Shown: positions 10,601-19,850 of the stretch, piece after piece
Numbering within the stretch: position 1 is the stretch's first letter
Layout of the letters: each line of letters starts with the position of its first letter
NCBI GenBank assembly: GCA_049999725.1
Contig: JBNGIS010035643.1
Coordinates: forward strand, 1-24,921
Source: Haplomitrium mnioides
Lineage: Eukaryota; Marchantiophyta; Haplomitriopsida; Calobryales
DNA length: 24,921 nt
Direction of reading: 5' to 3'
The notes under the pieces: generated by a model
What the model saw: only the letters and a program-made list of their open reading frames with translations
What the model was told of the DNA's origin: nothing
Databases searched by the model: none
Translations under genes and position numbers: made by a program

Positions 10601-10816
10601 AAGTTTGTAATGTGGATGCATGGTATAAGGCTGTTTGAAGTAGCAAGGCAGAAATGTGGAGTGGAACAATTTGTTCTATATAACACTGATGCGGAAGGTG
10701 AGACTCATATGATGGAGTCCTAGAAATTTTGTTTGATTGTGATTTGAGATATAATGGTTTGAGTTTAATGGAGGGAGAAGTTCATAAGCAAGGCGCTTGC
10801 GAGGATGCTGCGCAAT
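7672..10816 (+). other. Non-coding interior of the nested element
   Basis: About 3.1 kb, plus-strand purine-rich and full of GAAG, GGAAG and GAAGAAG words. The longest open frames lie on the minus strand (9072-9551, 159 codons; 9710-10066, 118 codons). They are rich in Ser, Phe, Leu and Arg and resemble no family, as expected of the complement of purine-rich DNA. Three short motif arrays stand out: a TGAACTTTCAG trio (8296-8346), a TTCCGA-type array (9098-9330) and two diverged copies of a roughly 100-bp block beginning AGCTATTC (10080, 10182). An (AAATA)n run lies near 10435-10465. Confidence 0.7.
9098..9330 (+). repeat. Degenerate TTCCGA/TTCTGA motif array
   Basis: Within about 230 bp the words TTCCGA, TTCTGA, TCCGAT and close variants recur about every 8-20 bases, for example TGTTCCGAAG, TGTTCCGAGGTTCCG, AGTCCGATG, ATTCTGAAG and TGTTCTGA. 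The spacing is irregular, so this is not a simple tandem repeat. Its role is unknown. Confidence 0.65.
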
Positions 10817-10830
10817 AGAGGACGGGGTTA
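10817..10830 (+). promoter_or_regulatory. Candidate polypurine tract of the nested element
   Basis: AGAGGACGGGGTTA directly precedes the 3' LTR. It is mostly purine and in the right place for second-strand priming, but it is not a perfect tract. Confidence 0.5.
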
Positions 10831-11926
10831 TGTGGTGACATACTGAAGGGCATAAGAAGGATTTATGATGAAGAACTCTTTTAATTGCCTTAGATAGTCC
10901 TCTATTAGTAGTGTAGTGCTCTCATGTGGCTTGATTGAGCCTCTTTACCCATGAGCTTGAACATTATCAAAGGGTTAGAATTAGTATTAGTATGATATAA
11001 GTAGTTAGTATTAATCTAAGTAGGTTTAGTTCTAATTGACCCTTTATTAGTAGTAGAGGTTTATCAAAGTTTTAATTATAGTTAGTGATAGGATTAGTTA
11101 GAATACGTTCTTATAGGAAAATATGAGTAGTAAGAGGGTGGTACAAGGAGGTTTGCCTTGTATCACTCTTGGGTCTCTTTTGCTTTTGCTTGTGCTTTGA
11201 AGAAGAAATGGAGAATAGCTTAGCAAAGAGTGCCCCTTTCCAAAGTTTCATGGTTGTGTTATTTTGGAATTGAATGTCTTAATTATAAGTGAGGAATCAA
11301 GGATACTAAGCATTGGTATCTCCTATGTACTACGAGTGGAGAGGGTGTGTAGAAATTGATTGGGGTGAGAGAGAGGCTGCAAAAGAGGGCTGCCATGTTA
11401 GGGGGGTACCTGAGTGGGGACTTGAGTGGTGATTTCAGCCAATTAATTGAGTGCAGACATGGTAGACATCTAAAGGGATGGGCTTCTCTGGATTGAGAGT
11501 TCATACCTATATGGAGAGGTGGATCTGAGTGCATACCTAGTAGAATCAACTGGATTCTCAAAGGTTCTGCCCTATAAGAATCTGGGATTGCTGCTAGGGG
11601 CTTAAATTTCTGACCTATCTCAATAGTAATGATGTTGTTCCTCTTGGAGCCAATACCATAGTATTCGGTTGCAGATACTAAAAGGCAGGAGGCAGGAAGC
11701 CTAAGCCTTTGTAGTGTCTAGCTTGCAAAGATTCTGTGGGTCTGAGGGAGGAGACAAAAGAGAGAGGTGCTCAGAAGGCACCAATATGGGTCTTTGTTCA
11801 GCTTCTCTTGAAAGAAGTTGGAACGTGCATAAAACAAGAGAAAACAACCCAATGCCTCCTTGTCCCTATAGGTTCGATACATAATCAATAGAGTTTGATT
11901 TGGAATACTCCAAGGATGCTGCAACA
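10831..11926 (+). repeat. 3' LTR of the nested non-autonomous element
   Basis: It starts TGTGGTGACAT and ends TGCTGCAACA, is the same length as the 5' LTR, and is followed at once by the second GTATG. Confidence 0.93.
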
Positions 11927-11931
11927 GTATG
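11927..11931 (+). repeat. Target site duplication GTATG, right copy
   Basis: Identical to 6550-6554. It marks the exact point where gypsy sequence resumes. Confidence 0.93.
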
Positions 11932-12179
11932 CAAATGAAACTATCTCATTTGCTCAAAGAATTGAAAAAACTCTAGGGATTGTACAAATGGGAGGAAATT
12001 GTAGTCTCACATATACGAAGTTAGGAAATGTGAGAAGGAGAGATTTCAATTGCCTAAATCACCAACAAAAAGAACCACAAAATGCTTTGGAAAAGAGAAC
12101 AAAAGATTGGCAAGAAACTAAAACATGCTACAATTGTGGTTGGATAGAACACATTGCACTAAATTGCAGAGCAATATGA
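11932..12179 (+). pseudogene. gag: Gypsy Gag, C-terminal part with CCHC zinc knuckle
   Basis: Gag resumes in the same frame as the part ending at 6554, with ANETISFAQRIEKTLG, the usual family block before the nucleocapsid. A zinc knuckle CYNCGWIEHIALNC (12126-12167) keeps all Cys and His ligands. The frame closes at 12177-12179 soon after the knuckle. An ATG at 11895 lies in the LTR of the nested element and is not the native start. No stop interrupts this portion. Confidence 0.8.
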
Positions 12180-12397
12180 TGCAATCAAGGATGAGTGTTT
12201 TGATGACCTCTTCATAGTATCAACAATGAAGTAGGCAAAGAATGTCAGAAAAATGATGGGCACTAGTAAAAAAACTTTGTGATTTATCTTGGATGAAGAA
12301 GACAAGTGAGAGGAGAACTTGACAAATTCAAATATACCACATAGACAAACAAAACAAATAGAGGACTAACTCTTGTTGATGGATAGATGATAAAATA
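12180..12397 (+). other. Gypsy gag-pol spacer, protease not recognisable
   Basis: About 220 bp between the zinc knuckle and the start of recognisable RT. The family normally has a protease of about 100 residues plus an RT lead-in here. I find no D-S/T-G-A motif in any plus frame, and the stretch is short, so the protease has probably been deleted or has decayed. Confidence 0.5.
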
Positions 12398-13206
12398 TTG
12401 CCACCAAAACAAAGTATTGATCACAATATTGAGCTTATTCTAGAAAGTGCTCTACTATACAAAGCACCATATTGTTTTCCTTCTTATGAATTGGAAGAAT
12501 GCAAGTATCAAATCACTAAATTATTGGAGAAGAGATTTATTCACCCAAACATTTTTCTTTGTAGTGAACCGGTATTATTTGTGAAAAAGAAAGATGGGAG
12601 TATGAGGATGTGTATTGACTACCAAGCACTACATCAACAAATAATGAAAAATAAGTATCCATATAAAGAATGGATGATTTATTTGATGAACTTCAAGGAG
12701 AAAACTACTTTACAAAGTTGGATTTGAGAAGTGGATGTAACTAAATCCAAATTGTCAACGGTGATGTGCAAAACATAACATTTCACAATCAATATGGGCA
12801 TTTTTAATATCTTGTTATGTATTTTGGATTAAGCAATGCTCTTGTAGCCTTTATTGGTCTTATCAATGACACTTTTCAATCTTATCTAGATAAGTTTGTT
12901 GTTGTCTTTTTGGATAATATTCTTATTTACAGCAAAAATCTTCAAGAGCATCAACAACACCTTTGTATAGTACTGAAAGTATGGTGTGATCAAAATCTTA
13001 ATGTAAAGATGTCAAATAATGAAATTGAGAAGAGCAAGGTTGACTATTTAGATCACTATATCAATACAGTAGAAATTCAAGTCATGGATGAGAAAGTGGA
13101 GGCCATTCAAATGTGGAAAGCTTGCAGTGATCAAACACAACTAAGAATATTTTTTCGGCTAACTAGGTTCCATTATCAATTTGTGAAAGGTTTCGCACAA
13201 ATATGA
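12398..13206 (+). pseudogene. pol: Gypsy reverse transcriptase, broken
   Basis: RT begins with [18 protein letters not shown] and continues [39 protein letters not shown] and [14 protein letters not shown], matching the Ty3/gypsy fingers and palm in order. A stop and indels fall around 12725-12815, where the LDLRSG block and YLVMYFGLSNA can still be read in shifted frames. The catalytic motif is VVFLDNILIYSK: FLDN at 12907-12918 replaces the usual YLDD, so the second catalytic Asp is Asn. The following DYLDHYINT, KVEAIQMW and FFRLTRFHYQFVKGF mark the thumb and connection. Confidence 0.87.
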
Positions 13207-13750
13207 AAGCCATTGACCAATTTGCGCAAGAAAAATCACACGTGGACATTTGAGTTGTAAAGTAATTGGCATTTGAAGCATTGAAAAAATCACTTCTTCA
13301 TGCTCTCATTCTCAAATTGTATGACTCTAAAGGACTAATAAAACTTTTAGTTGATGCATCATAAAAAAAACTACTAGTAATGTTTTGCAAAAGGAATGCA
13401 AGAATGGCTAGCATCTTATTGCTTTTATTTCTAAGAAGTTGAGTAATACATAGCAAAACTACTATACCACAAAGTGGGAGGAGCTAGCAATTGCATTATC
13501 GACTAAGCATTGGAAAAATTAACTATGAGATAATGAGTTTATTTTTGAAACTCATTTTAAACCTTTAATCTATCTCAATACATAAAAAGAGCTCTTCAAA
13601 AGACATAATCGATAAGCAGAGTGGCGACATCGCTTTCATATGAGGATGGCGTTTGTGGAAGAAAAATAAAAAAATTGCAAATGCTTTGATCTGTATGCCT
13701 CAACTCAACATCTTGTTAGAAATCACAATTCATCCTAAATGATGGGTAGA
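13207..13750 (+). pseudogene. pol: Gypsy RNase H region, heavily decayed
   Basis: Only pieces can be read: ALKKSLLHALILKLYDSKG followed by LLVDAS (the usual ALK..L..APVL..PD, then DAS), a piece near 13430 matching the ISKKL block, and weak traces of the later YPTHDKELAIV and H.SLKYL regions. Many stops and indels separate them. The position between RT and integrase supports the call. RNase H would degrade the RNA strand during cDNA synthesis; this copy cannot. Confidence 0.65.
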
Positions 13751-13751
13751 A

Positions 13752-14773
13752 ATGTTGATTGTAGTAAAAGAAGATGAAGAGATCATTACTACACAACAAA
13801 AGAAGTTGGTGAAAGTTTTCAAAGGTTTGATTTTCTTCCTAGACAAGGTATGGATTCAAAATAATATTAAGCTTCACTTTAAGATTTTGCAAACAACGCA
13901 TAATTCCAAAATTGGTAGACATGTTGGAATTGAGAAGATATTACACAATGTTCAATGAGTTTACTATTGGTCTAAGATGCATTAAGACATGGAGGCTATG
14001 TTTGGAGTTGTTTGGCTTGTTAGTAGAACAAATCTACCAATCTTAAATGTGAAGGATTATTACCACCACTCCCCATCTCCAATTGATGATGGAAATATGT
14101 GAGCATGGACATTGTGTGTGAGCTACCATGTACTTCTATGGGATACAGTGATATTGTTGTTTTTGTAGAAAAACTTAGCAAATTGATTCATATTCGTCTA
14201 ACGACCAAATAAATGACAACACTTGAGTAGTTCACATTTATTTGGAAGCAGTCTACTCTTATAATAGCATCTCCAAAGTAATTATTTTTTACTATGACAC
14301 TCAATCCACTATCATATTTTGATGCAAAATACTTCGTCTCTTACAAATCAAATTTAACCATGTCTACTATTTGCCACCTTAAATCTAGTGGTCAAATTGA
14401 ATGGTCCAACTATACTATTGAAGATATGTTGTGGACATTTACTTTAGAAGAGAAAGAAGAATAAGATTGGTTTCTATCTCTTGTAGAGTTCCCTTACAAT
14501 AACTCCATCAACACCTCCACATAAACCACACATTTCTTTTTGATGTATGTTGAGCATCTAACCACAATCTCTAATCTTCAACATGCATCACTGTTAATCT
14601 CTAAAAGTCCAGTCACAAATGATTTTCTCCATTGTCTAAACCATGACATTCGTCACACCAAAGAAAAACTCAAAGTTGTTGATAATCGACAAAAGCAATA
14701 TGTCAATGTTTATTGTTAACAAGTCCTCTTTGATCCAAGTAACCAAGTCCAGCTCTTCGATTCCAATCTTCCT
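13752..14773 (+). pseudogene. pol: Gypsy integrase, heavily decayed
   Basis: The N-terminal finger begins near 13880 with THNSKIGRHVGIEKILHNVQ then YYWSKM, as in the family's AHS..AGH.G..KT...V...YYW. The core follows as WKYVSMDIVCELPC and GYSDIVVFVEKLSKLIHI (first catalytic Asp in SMDI). The block STICHLKSSGQIEWSNYTIEDML corresponds to the family's STAYHPQTDGQTERVN, with the catalytic Glu kept. The second Asp region near 14300 is blurred. Several TAA and TAG stops and indels occur. The segment ending near 14720 matches the family's DNRR-x-x-Y linker before the C-terminal GPF-I domain. Confidence 0.78.
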
Positions 14774-15117
14774 TTGATTTATTCTTGCAAGCTTAGTGCT
14801 TGCTTTATTAGACCATTTTCTATTTTTGCTTGTATTGGCAAAGTAGCATATCGGTTGGTTTTATCTTCTCACATGAAGATTCATCTAGTCTTTCATGCCT
14901 CTTTGCTACATGCTTTTGTACCTCGTTCTACCTCCTTTACAAGTATAAAGAAACCTTGTCCACTTCCTAAACTTATTGATGGCCATGAAGAGCTTGAGGT
15001 TGAACAACTCTTCAAGAAACGTACTTGTTGTTGTCGCTATTGTGAGGTTGATGAATATTTGGTTTGTTGGAAAAGCTACCCTATTTACAAAGCCACTTAA
15101 GAACTCTTGGAGAATTT
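14774..15117 (+). pseudogene. pol: Gypsy integrase C-terminus with chromodomain
   Basis: The C-terminal integrase block IRPFSIFACIGKVAYRLVLSS then IHLVFHASLLHAFVP matches the family's GPF.V...IG..AYRL.LP...IHPVFHVSLLK. About 50 residues later a chromodomain reads LEVEQLFKKRTC then DEYLVCWKSYPIYKAT (about 14995-15100). It keeps the hydrophobic and Trp positions of the fold. The aromatic of ATWEP is replaced by a TAA stop at 15098-15100, and ELLENLANAF continues in frame. Chromodomains direct chromovirus integration to particular chromatin. This domain defines the clade. Confidence 0.83.
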
Positions 15118-15185
15118 GGCCAATGCATTCGATCTAGTTCACTCTTTTGAGAGCTCTCTTCCTTGCAACGAGGACATTGCCTCTT

Positions 15186-15200
15186 AAAAGAGGGAAGGAA
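15186..15200 (+). promoter_or_regulatory. Polypurine tract of the gypsy element
   Basis: AAAAGAGGGAAGGAA is all purine and abuts the TG start of the 3' LTR exactly, as required for plus-strand priming. Confidence 0.9.
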
Positions 15201-15719
15201 TGTAACAAGTACTAACTTTGATAAGCAACACCTAAAAATAAAGCAAGATATAGAGTCATCTATGTCTAGACAGCCACTACTAAGTTAAAGTGTCAAAAAA
15301 CAGTAGCTATTATAAAGAGAATGACATGTGGCAAATGGAGAGTAAGTCAAAAAATTAAAGTAAATAGGAAAGTCTAGAAAGACTACTTTAAAAGAAGATA
15401 ATGACACGTGATAGAAAGAGAACTAAGGATAAATAAAATGTTCCAAGATAAAGACACATAACAAAACTAGAATAAAAGTAAAGAATAGTCCAATCATAGT
15501 GAGAGAAAAATGTGGTCTAGCTGAAAGAGGATAGAATAGGAACCAATGAGATCCCTCCACTTATGTAAGCAAGTTTTTTTCTAATTTGTAAATGAAGAAG
15601 TGAGAGTGCCTTGTTGGGCATCTTTTACTTGTGGGTTTTGGAAGTTCCTTGTGCGCTACTCTTGTGCTAATTTATATGTGTTGTATTTATGCTAACTTTT
15701 GTGTGTGTGCAGTGTTACA
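15201..15719 (+). repeat. 3' LTR of the gypsy element
   Basis: A 519-bp LTR with perfect short terminal inverted repeats TGTAACA and TGTTACA. It aligns with 958-1487. The TATA region seen in the other copy is eroded here (about 15585). It contains a CACGTG G-box-like site (15405-15410). Confidence 0.9.
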
Positions 15720-15867
15720 CTAAGTCTATGTGCGCATACACTCTTAAATATATGCGTAGTTAGGCTCACAAGTCTACGTGCCCATGGACTTCGAGTCTTT
15801 GCAGTCTTGGTCTAAGGGCTCTATGAGGGCATGGACTCGTGAATTGTGTGCTAGTCAAATGTGTTTG
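15720..15867. repeat. 24-bp minisatellite, right part
   Basis: Units begin at 15725, 15749, 15773, 15796, 15820 and 15844, with the same TCTATGTGCGCAT then GACTC pattern as 701-957. The five bases before 15725 are the tail of a unit, so the gypsy element is inserted inside the array. Confidence 0.85.
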
Positions 15868-16834
15868 GTCAAGTGTTGTCTTTTTCAATTTAATGCTTTA
15901 GATTCTTACTTTTTTGTTATGTTCAATAGCTACTACTTTGAACCAAGAACAGGCTACTCAGAACAGAAAACTTTTTATTTTTGGGAAAAATTTGTGATTT
16001 TTGAATTCAAAAAACATAAAAAACAAGGTTATTTTCTAAAAACAAAAAGTACATGAGTTTTTTGAATTTTTTTTTGTCGTTTCAACCAGCGTGATAGACC
16101 AAAAGTCAATTTCGTTATGCAAAATCAATCAATATTATTAGTTACTATTTATGAAAATATTGGAAAACTTGAATTTGATGAAAAGCATAAAAATTATAGC
16201 AAGTTTTCATCAAAAAAATTTCATTTATCATTGATTACAATTCTAAGCCCAAAAGTTGAAATACACGTTTCAAGAAACTATTTTGAAATATATTTGATTG
16301 CACAAACTCTAGGCGCGAGTAGACATGGTGCTCTTTTAAACTTTTTTGTTGGAAAAAATTTACAAAACATAAAGAAAAAGCCCAAGGGGACTGGAAGTCA
16401 AGGGAATAAGCTTGCAATGGTAAACACAAAAACAAAGAAAACGAAACATTGCATGGATTTAGGAGCTTTATTTTAAACGTCAAGAAAGAAGGAAGCTTTC
16501 ACTTGTAGTTGCAAATTCATGCAATCAAAAGTGAACATTGACTTTCAAAAAGGTTATAGCATTTAAAATATTTCATAGTTCAACGAAGCATATACAGAAA
16601 CGTATCATAGTTTAGAATCAAAACGACAATAGTTAAGGAGATTGAATCAAGATTGTAAAAAAGAAACATCTGCAAGTTTTAGACTTGATTCAACCAAACA
16701 AAGATCTCAAGATCTACAAAAGAGTCTATGACTTGTGTATAAACAAAGTTGTAATCAGTAGTCTTTATATGAAGAAGCTTAAGGGTTGTACAGGAGAAGT
16801 AGAACTTGTGGAAGGTATAGAATTCCATCCCAAC
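15868..16834. other. AT-rich sequence with no recognised gene
   Basis: Contains long A and T runs. The best open frame, 16117-16476 on the plus strand (119 codons), is Lys- and Asn-rich, has no recognisable domain and has no ribosomal or splice context I can support. It may be chance in AT-rich DNA. Confidence 0.5.
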
Positions 16835-17046
16835 GTCTATTTGCGCATAAGAATCCAAGCTCAACATGTGAACACTCCACCCCAAAGTCTCTATGCACTT
16901 AGGAATCCAAGCTCAACATGTAAACACTCCACCCCAAAGTCTATACATGCATAGGAATCCGAACTCGTCATCTGAACACTCCACTCCAAAGTCTATGTGC
17001 ACATAGGAATCCCAACTCACCATCTGAACATTCCACAACAAAGACT
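16835..17046. repeat. 52-bp tandem repeat, about four copies
   Basis: The word GTCT followed by a TATGTGCACATA-like core and then GGAATCC recurs at 16835, 16887, 16939 and 16991, exactly 52 bp apart. A fifth, partial start (GACT) is at 17043. Between cores the units share ACTC, ATGTGAACACTCCACCCC and CAAA. The 16991 unit has the perfect palindrome CTATGTGCACATAG (16993-17006), also found in the 24-bp minisatellite. Isolated cores occur again near 17115 and 17188. Confidence 0.9.
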
Positions 17047-17632
17047 AACAAGAACCTAGGTTTTAGGTTCTGTAGAAGAGTTTTTGTATGATGTACGTTT
17101 TGCTTGCAAATCAAAGTCTATGCACCCATAAGGTTCACACCTCTACAACTGAGGATACAGATTGTGAAAGTTTTATTTTTGCAACAAACTCTATGCACGC
17201 AAAAGATTTCGATTTCCAATTCGGAATCTAAACGTAGAAACAAGTACAAAGCTCTTCATTTGAGTCAAACAACATTAAAGGTTTTAATTTTTACAACAAA
17301 GTCTTAAAAAGAAAAACAAATTAGTCAATTTGGGTAGATGCTTCAGCGAGATAATAATCTTAAAAGTTGAAAATAAAATACTTACATTTTGAAGAAGAAA
17401 ATATTTCTACAAAGCAAATACAAAAATTAACTATAAATTTAAGTTTCATTTATGCAGAATAACATTCAACTTGTAATGATTTACAGTCACAAGTTCAAGT
17501 TGGTAGAAAAATCCAACAAGTTACTAAATGTTGAAAAACAAGCCCGTTAGCTCATGCATAGGATGTGAGGAATGTGGCAACAATCATGTAAGCAAATCTC
17601 CAATCTTCTTCTCCTTCTCTTCTCTCACTTCA
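17047..17632. other. AT-rich sequence with no recognised gene
   Basis: Nothing coding is recognised. Two stray copies of the AGTCTATGCAC core (about 17115 and 17188) link it to the tandem repeat on its left. A pyrimidine-rich run (TCTTCTCCTTCTCTTCTCTC, about 17604-17626) abuts the copia terminal repeat. Confidence 0.5.
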
Positions 17633-17797
17633 TGCTCATCTCTCTCATGTAATAATCATCATAATACAAAGTACAAAGGATAGGATATGCTAATCTCATA
17701 GGATTAGCAATAACCCTAATCCTAATCCTACACTCTAATCATAGGTTAAGGACTAATGATCTATTAGCCTAATCATCTTACTACATGCATTACAACA
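17633..17797 (-). repeat. 3' terminal repeat (LTR) of the minus-strand copia
   Basis: On the minus strand it starts TGTTGTAATGCATG directly after the polypurine tract and is shared with 24551-24709 at about 90% identity by eye. Homology stops on both sides at TTCATG in plus orientation, which gives a very short LTR (165 bp). It includes an 8-bp-arm inverted repeat TGCTAATC/GATTAGCA (17688-17709). Confidence 0.75.
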
Positions 17798-17809
17798 CTC
17801 CCCCTTGGC
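17798..17809 (-). promoter_or_regulatory. Polypurine tract of the minus-strand copia
   Basis: Minus strand CCAAGGGGGAG is immediately followed by the TGTTG start of the terminal repeat, the standard arrangement for copia 3' ends. Confidence 0.88.
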
Positions 17810-18190
17810 TATAACATGGGGAATGGTGTAGCCACACATAAGATGAATATAAGACCTATGATAGAAATATCACAACACTCTAAATAAATCTATATGCAAT
17901 ATAAAGGTGTTGCCTCATTAAAACCCTCTGATACGTCGACAAGTGAAAGAGTACAACCACCATTTATAGATAGATATAGAAGTCATATAGTGACCACAAG
18001 AAATAATAATGATAAGAAAATCGACTATAGGCCAAAATAATGAATTTGAAAATAATAATGATATGATATTGAGAAAAAGAATAATATGAGCAGAAAATAG
18101 AATATAAAGAGAGGTTGGAGATAATAATAATGATGTCGACAATATAATAAAAGAATAGTCGATGAAGTCATGATAATAAAGTCGATATTC
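17810..18190 (-). other. 3' untranslated part of the minus-strand copia
   Basis: Between the end of the RNase H homology (about LLGLRR) and the polypurine tract. On the minus strand it is T-rich with repeated TTATTATTATC and TCCTC words. The open frame across it (17918-18307) is an extension of the pol reading in low-complexity DNA, not a separate gene. Confidence 0.6.
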
Positions 18191-18836
18191 TCCGTAAACC
18201 AAGTAGATGACAAAAATGTTGATGGAGTGCCGGAGGTACAGCCTTAGTAAATATGTCGGTAATATTCTCCTTATTGGAGATAACCTGCACAGAAATAGTG
18301 TCATCAATCTGCTCGTGAGTGAAGAAAAACTTTGAAGCGATGTGTTTTATGCAGTCTCCTTTAATAAATCCTTGTGAAACCTATTGTACACATGCCAAGT
18401 TATCTTCAAAAATAACAGTAAGGTCAGATATACAAGGCAAACCACAATGTAAGTAAAAATGATCAAGCATCCTCCGTAGGTATATGCACTCCCTACTAGC
18501 TTCATACAAAGCAATGATCTTTGCATGGTTTGAGGATGTACAAGTCAAAGTTTGCTTTGTACTTTCCCATGATATAGTTGTAGAGCCATATAGGAAAACA
18601 TAACCGGTTTGGGATTTAGCATCATCAAGATCCGACAGTTATCCTGCATCTGCATAACCGGTAAGTATTTGATCAGTATTATTTGGGAAAAATAGTCCCG
18701 TGTCAATTGTGCCTTGTAAATATCTAAAAATACGTTTAATACCATTCCAATGCCTTATAGTAGGTTGTGAACTATGTCTTGCAAGCAAGTTCACGGCAAA
18801 TGAAATGTCAGGATGTGTTTGATTAGCAAGATACAT
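18191..18836 (-). pseudogene. pol: Copia RNase H and connection, broken
   Basis: It begins YLANQTHPDISFAVNLLARHS and continues RHWNGIKRIFRYLQGTIDTG, then TGYADAG (first catalytic Asp) followed by a stop, then AKSQTGYVF, ISWESTKQTL, SSNHAKIIALYEASRE and VIFEDNLACVQ. The conserved Glu of NHAE is Lys (18519-18521), a G-to-A change at a catalytic site. A second stop follows ACVQ. GFIKGDCIKHI, KFFFTHEQI and NITDIFTKAVP close the domain. Removal of template RNA would not be possible with this copy. Confidence 0.87.
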
Positions 18837-18842
18837 AAGAGA

Positions 18843-19850
18843 TCATATAGTTGAGAGATATGGTTTCTCAGATCCAAGGATAGGCTCTATGTCTTTCCAT
18901 TTTTGGAAAATATCTTTGTCTCTGTCCAGTGATCTTATCTCCATAGGTGATGTAACTAGATGAGATTTATCCATATTGAATTGTTTAAGGACTTTCTTAG
19001 TATAAGTACTCTGATGCATCAATATACCATCATCGAGATACTCAAATTGTAATCCCAAACAATACTTGGTCTTACCAATATCCTTCATATCAAAAGTCTT
19101 CTTAAGCATAGAAATAGTATGCTCAAGTAAGGATTGGTGACCAAAAAGGTTTATGTCATCAATATATAGTGCGACAATTATAAATTCTTTGTCAACATTC
19201 TTGATGAACAAACTTGGTGCAATGTCATCAAAGTGAAAACCCATGGCAATCATCTCCTCATGAAATCTATAATACCATATTCGACCACTCTATTTTAGTC
19301 CATAAATAGATTGAAGGATCTGGGTTGCATATCCACCCTTAGCTAGAGGCATGGATTGATGCATAGGGAAGGCAATAGGTCGTTTCTCCCTAGAGTGCAT
19401 CTCATGGACTGTAGGTCATAACCCAATACTTCCACCACTGGGTGCAATGATGGTCGATGGTAAAGAGGTAGATGGACAGCTAAATGGTTTACTCTTAGTG
19501 ACATTCTCCTCTTGAATATGATAGATACTCTTGGCTATAAGCTCTGGGGGAACTTTCATGTAAATCTGGGTATCCAAAAGCCCGAATAGGTATGTTGTCA
19601 CAACATCTATCTGATGTGTAATGAGCTCATGTCCTAGGGAAAAGCCTACTAGGAACCAGTATGTGACAACATCCATAACTGGGGCATATGTGAGATCGTA
19701 GTCTCTTCCAGGTACTTGTGTATAGCCTTTGGCTACAAGGCGTGCCTTATATTGTACAATTTCGCCTTTTTCATTTTGCTTTTTCACAAAGATCCACCTA
19801 TAGCCGATTAAATTAGCATCAGAGGGAATAGAGACTACAGGTCTAAATAC
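18843..19850 (-). pseudogene. pol: Copia reverse transcriptase, broken
   Basis: Blocks in order on the minus strand: [54 protein letters not shown], a stop, SIYGLK, a stop, WYYRF and the catalytic VALYIDDINLFG (YIDD at 19155-19166, both Asp kept). MKDIGKTKYCLGLQFEYL, HQSTYTKKVLKQFNMD and SPMEIRSLD follow. Between MKVP and YGLK the sequence is longer and less conserved than I expect for the family. The frame agrees with the gag and integrase frames upstream, so the loss of function comes from point stops rather than large rearrangement. Confidence 0.87.

Larger units (their letters stand above)
6555..11926 (+). mobile_element. Non-autonomous LTR retrotransposon (LARD-like), 5372 bp
   Basis: Two LTRs of equal length (1096 bp) flank a 3180-bp interior, with a perfect GTATG target duplication. 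A tRNA-Asp-type primer site follows the 5' LTR; a purine-rich stretch (10817-10830) precedes the 3' LTR. I found no gag, protease, RT, RNase H or integrase signature in the interior in any frame I read, so it must have relied on enzymes of another element. Size, long LTRs and a large non-coding interior fit the class called large retrotransposon derivatives. The Asp-type primer site suggests a Tat/Athila partner; this is inference. By hand the LTRs differ at about 47 of 1096 sites. Confidence 0.9.
958..15719 (+). mobile_element. Ty3/gypsy chromovirus with two nested insertions, decayed
   Basis: The element runs from the 5' LTR (958) to the 3' LTR end (15719). Between them are gag, a CCHC zinc knuckle, RT, RNase H, integrase and a C-terminal chromodomain, in Ty3/gypsy order on the plus strand. 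The chromodomain makes it a chromovirus. A truncated copia element and a 5.4-kb non-autonomous element lie inside; without them it would be about 5.3 kb, a normal size for the group. All coding parts carry stops or indels and the protease is not recognisable. No exact target duplication is seen, but both flanks are the same 24-bp minisatellite, which supports the outer borders. Confidence 0.88.

Noticed and set aside
16117-16476. 119-codon plus-strand open frame
   Set aside because: Lys/Asn-rich translation of AT-rich DNA with no recognisable domain or gene context. It could be tested with transcript data but cannot be supported here.
17710-17735. Telomere-like CCCTAATCCTAATCC sequence
   Set aside because: Only about two imperfect units, inside the copia terminal repeat and not kept in the other copy.
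18545-18745. Minus-strand 66-codon open frame over the RNase H region
   Set aside because: It is a shifted-frame shadow of the copia RNase H, whose real frame reads the family motifs.
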